A stretch of 64,000 nucleotides of DNA from Thalassotalea sp. (GTDB taxonomy: Bacteria > Pseudomonadota > Gammaproteobacteria > Enterobacterales > Alteromonadaceae): NCBI GenBank assembly GCA_029237915.1, contig JAQWHD010000065.1, positions 62,001 through 126,000 of the forward strand, given 5' to 3'. Positions 61,912 to 64,000 of the stretch are shown piece by piece. The notes under the pieces were generated by a model. The model was not told where the DNA came from, did not search any database, and was given only the letters and a program-made list of their open reading frames with translations. Numbering within the stretch: position 1 is the first letter of the stretch; every line of letters begins with the position of its first letter. A program made the translations under genes and the position numbers.

Positions 61912-62793
61912 GTGCCCGAATTAGATGCACGCAAACACATATTAACTGTAGATGTAGAAGACTACTTTCAAGTTTCTGCTTTTGAAAATATTGTTAATAG
62001 AACAAGTTGGGATTCACTCGAACATAGAGTTGAGCATAATACCCATAAAGTTTTAGATTTATTTAATGAGCATAACGCTAAGGCGACATTTTTTGTTTTG
62101 GGCTGGGTTGCCGAGCGCTATCCAAGTATTGTAAATCGTATTGTCAGTGAAGGGCACGAACTTGCATCACATGGACATAGTCACCAAAGACTCACCTCGC
62201 TAACCCAAGCACAAGCCTTTGCCGATATTAAAAAAAGTAAGGACATACTTGAAGACCTTTCTGGACAATTGATCACCGGCTACCGAGCACCTAGTTTTTC
62301 TATAAATAGTAGTAATATCTGGATTTACGATATCTTAAAGCAATTGAACTTTAGCTATAGCTCGAGCACGTATCCAATTAAGCATGATTTATATGGCGAG
62401 CCTAGTTGGCCAAGAGCCGCTTATCGTACCGAACAAGGGATACTAGAAATCCCCGTTTCAACGTTGAAGCTTGGTAATAAAAACTATCCAATTGCTGGTG
62501 GTGGTTATTATCGACTATTACCATACTGGCTGAACAAACACGCTATTAATCATTTTATAAAGAATGAACAACAGCCTTATATGTTTTACTTCCACCCTTG
62601 GGAGATTGACCCTAAACAACCAAGGTTTAAGCACGCATCTAATAAATCAAAACTAAGGCATTACACTAATTTAACTATCATGGAAGAAAAAATAGTTAAG
62701 CTCCTTAGACTCTATAACTGGCAAAGCGTAAGCGCAGCATATCAAGCTCAATTAACTAGCAAAGACCTCATTGAGGAAAGTGTCCATGGCTAG
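61912..62793 (+). CDS. XrtA system polysaccharide deacetylase
   Basis: ILTVDVEDYFQVSAFENIV, HNAKATFFVLGWVAERYPSIVNRIVSEGHELASHGHSHQRL; probable GTG start at 61912 behind AAAGG, rather than TTG 61885. Confidence 0.9.
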   Translation: MPELDARKHILTVDVEDYFQVSAFENIVNRTSWDSLEHRVEHNTHKVLDLFNEHNAKATFFVLGWVAERYPSIVNRIVSEGHELASHGHSHQRLTSLTQAQAFADIKKSKDILEDLSGQLITGYRAPSFSINSSNIWIYDILKQLNFSYSSSTYPIKHDLYGEPSWPRAAYRTEQGILEIPVSTLKLGNKNYPIAGGGYYRLLPYWLNKHAINHFIKNEQQPYMFYFHPWEIDPKQPRFKHASNKSKLRHYTNLTIMEEKIVKLLRLYNWQSVSAAYQAQLTSKDLIEESVHG

Positions 62794-64000
62794 TTTGATG
62801 ACATCGCTAGATAATGAAAAACAGGCCTCTCAAAACCCAATTGTTGTAACCGTAGCTGTTATTTTATGCTTGTGGTTGCTGACTTTTTTTATCGGCATAA
62901 AATCGGCTGCCTCGGTTTGGTGGGTATCTGAAATTTTTCATCACGGCGCTTTTGTTGTACCAATAAGCTTGTGGTTAATTTATCAAAAGAAAGCTGAATT
63001 ATTATCTGAGCCACTGCAAATAAACTACTTTGCATTGCCTATTCTGGTTTTATTGATTTTTATTCATGTCTTTGGTGTTGCCGGTGATATTCAGCTTTTT
63101 CAATACATAGGTACCTTTGGCAGCTTACCTTTTATTCTCTGGTTCTTGCTAGGAACAAGGGCTTGTAAAAAAATATTATTTCCTCTATTTTTTATGGTGT
63201 TCGCCATACCTGTAGGCGATGAGTTAATTCCAATATTGCAAGAAATTACCGCCGATCTATCGGTGTTTTTTTTACAGCTGATTAATACGCCGGTATTGCG
63301 TGAGGGGTTATACATAGAGATCCCTAATGGTCGCTTTCATGTGGCAGAAGCTTGCTCAGGTATAAGTTTTTTAATCGTATCAATCGTGTTTGGTAATTTA
63401 TATGCCTACATGTCTTTTCAAAAATACCCAAAGAAAATATTATTTTTAGTGTTATCTTTTTCCGTACCTATTTTAGCTAATGCATTACGGGTTTTTGGCA
63501 TTGTTTTAATTGGCCATTACTTTGGAATGGAGTATGCGGTAGGTACAGATCATTTGGTTTATGGGTGGGTATTTTATTGCTTTGTTTTGTTTTTATTGAT
63601 TGTGATTGGTGAAAAAATCAAAGATAAACCGACAGCTAACAGAGCCCTCCAAGATCAGGAGTACTCTAGTACCTTGCCCTTATCTAAAACCATTCCTTTG
63701 GCACTGCTTTTAATATTAACTATTGTATGGCAGATATGGCTTGATCAAGGGGGGAGTTCAGCAACGAACAATACTCGTTCCCTGAAACTGCAAAATATAG
63801 TGCAAGTAAAACCTATTTCTATAGACCCTGATTTTAGCGGATATACCGATAAGATAAGTGGCACAATAAGTTTAGATGATGGCACAAGCGTTGAGGTTTT
63901 TGTCGCTTGGTATGATTTCGGCGCGAAAGGGGATGTGTTTTCTTCGACCAATAAGTTATTTGCCCCTAAAAAGTGGAAGGCCATTGAAGCTAGCAACTTT
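62786..64000 (+). CDS. xrtA: Exosortase A with C-terminal EpsI-like domain (3' truncated by window end; absent from ORF track)
   Basis: Frame open from ATG 62786 to window end (405 codons): MASLMTSLDNEKQ..., catalytic Cys HVAEACSGISFL, Arg ILANALRVFGIVLIG, His GTDHLVYGWVFY. Confidence 0.92.
   Translation, partial: MASLMTSLDNEKQASQNPIVVTVAVILCLWLLTFFIGIKSAASVWWVSEIFHHGAFVVPISLWLIYQKKAELLSEPLQINYFALPILVLLIFIHVFGVAGDIQLFQYIGTFGSLPFILWFLLGTRACKKILFPLFFMVFAIPVGDELIPILQEITADLSVFFLQLINTPVLREGLYIEIPNGRFHVAEACSGISFLIVSIVFGNLYAYMSFQKYPKKILFLVLSFSVPILANALRVFGIVLIGHYFGMEYAVGTDHLVYGWVFYCFVLFLLIVIGEKIKDKPTANRALQDQEYSSTLPLSKTIPLALLLILTIVWQIWLDQGGSSATNNTRSLKLQNIVQVKPISIDPDFSGYTDKISGTISLDDGTSVEVFVAWYDFGAKGDVFSSTNKLFAPKKWKAIEASNF

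Noticed and set aside
50811-64000. Genomic island inserted at tRNA-Arg
   Set aside because: No integrase, no visible direct repeat of the tRNA 3' end in the window, and the EPS locus lies at the 5' side of the tRNA; cannot be supported.

Overview
This 64 kb window looks like ordinary chromosome from an Alteromonadales-type gammaproteobacterium (Thalassotalea/Colwellia-like; this is my inference from protein character and gene order). Most of it is conserved core synteny: ilvY(partial)–comM–ilvL–ilvGMEDA–ubiK–rep; rpoH–ftsXEY–rsmD; glmS–DeoR; hutG–hutF; ccoG–srkA–dsbA. Three parts are more accessory in character. (1) A probable four-gene secreted redox module at 29.5-35.2 kb: a large DUF1592-type protein with two CxxCH motifs, a Tat-exported DUF1552 protein, a cytochrome b562-like protein and a membrane cytochrome b. 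(2) An OsmC–YcaO fusion protein at 35.4 kb. (3) An exosortase A (XrtA/PEP-CTERM) exopolysaccharide locus from 51 kb to the window end, including an exosortase gene that runs off the edge and is missing from the ORF track. Features also missing from the ORF track include the ilvL leader peptide with its attenuator, a tRNA-Arg(CCG), a decayed CurA-like oxidoreductase remnant, several short tandem repeats and many intrinsic terminators. No CRISPR array, intact IS element, prophage or recognisable defence system was seen. No clear-cut unprecedented system was found; the DUF1592/DUF1552/cytochrome cluster is the best candidate for undescribed function.
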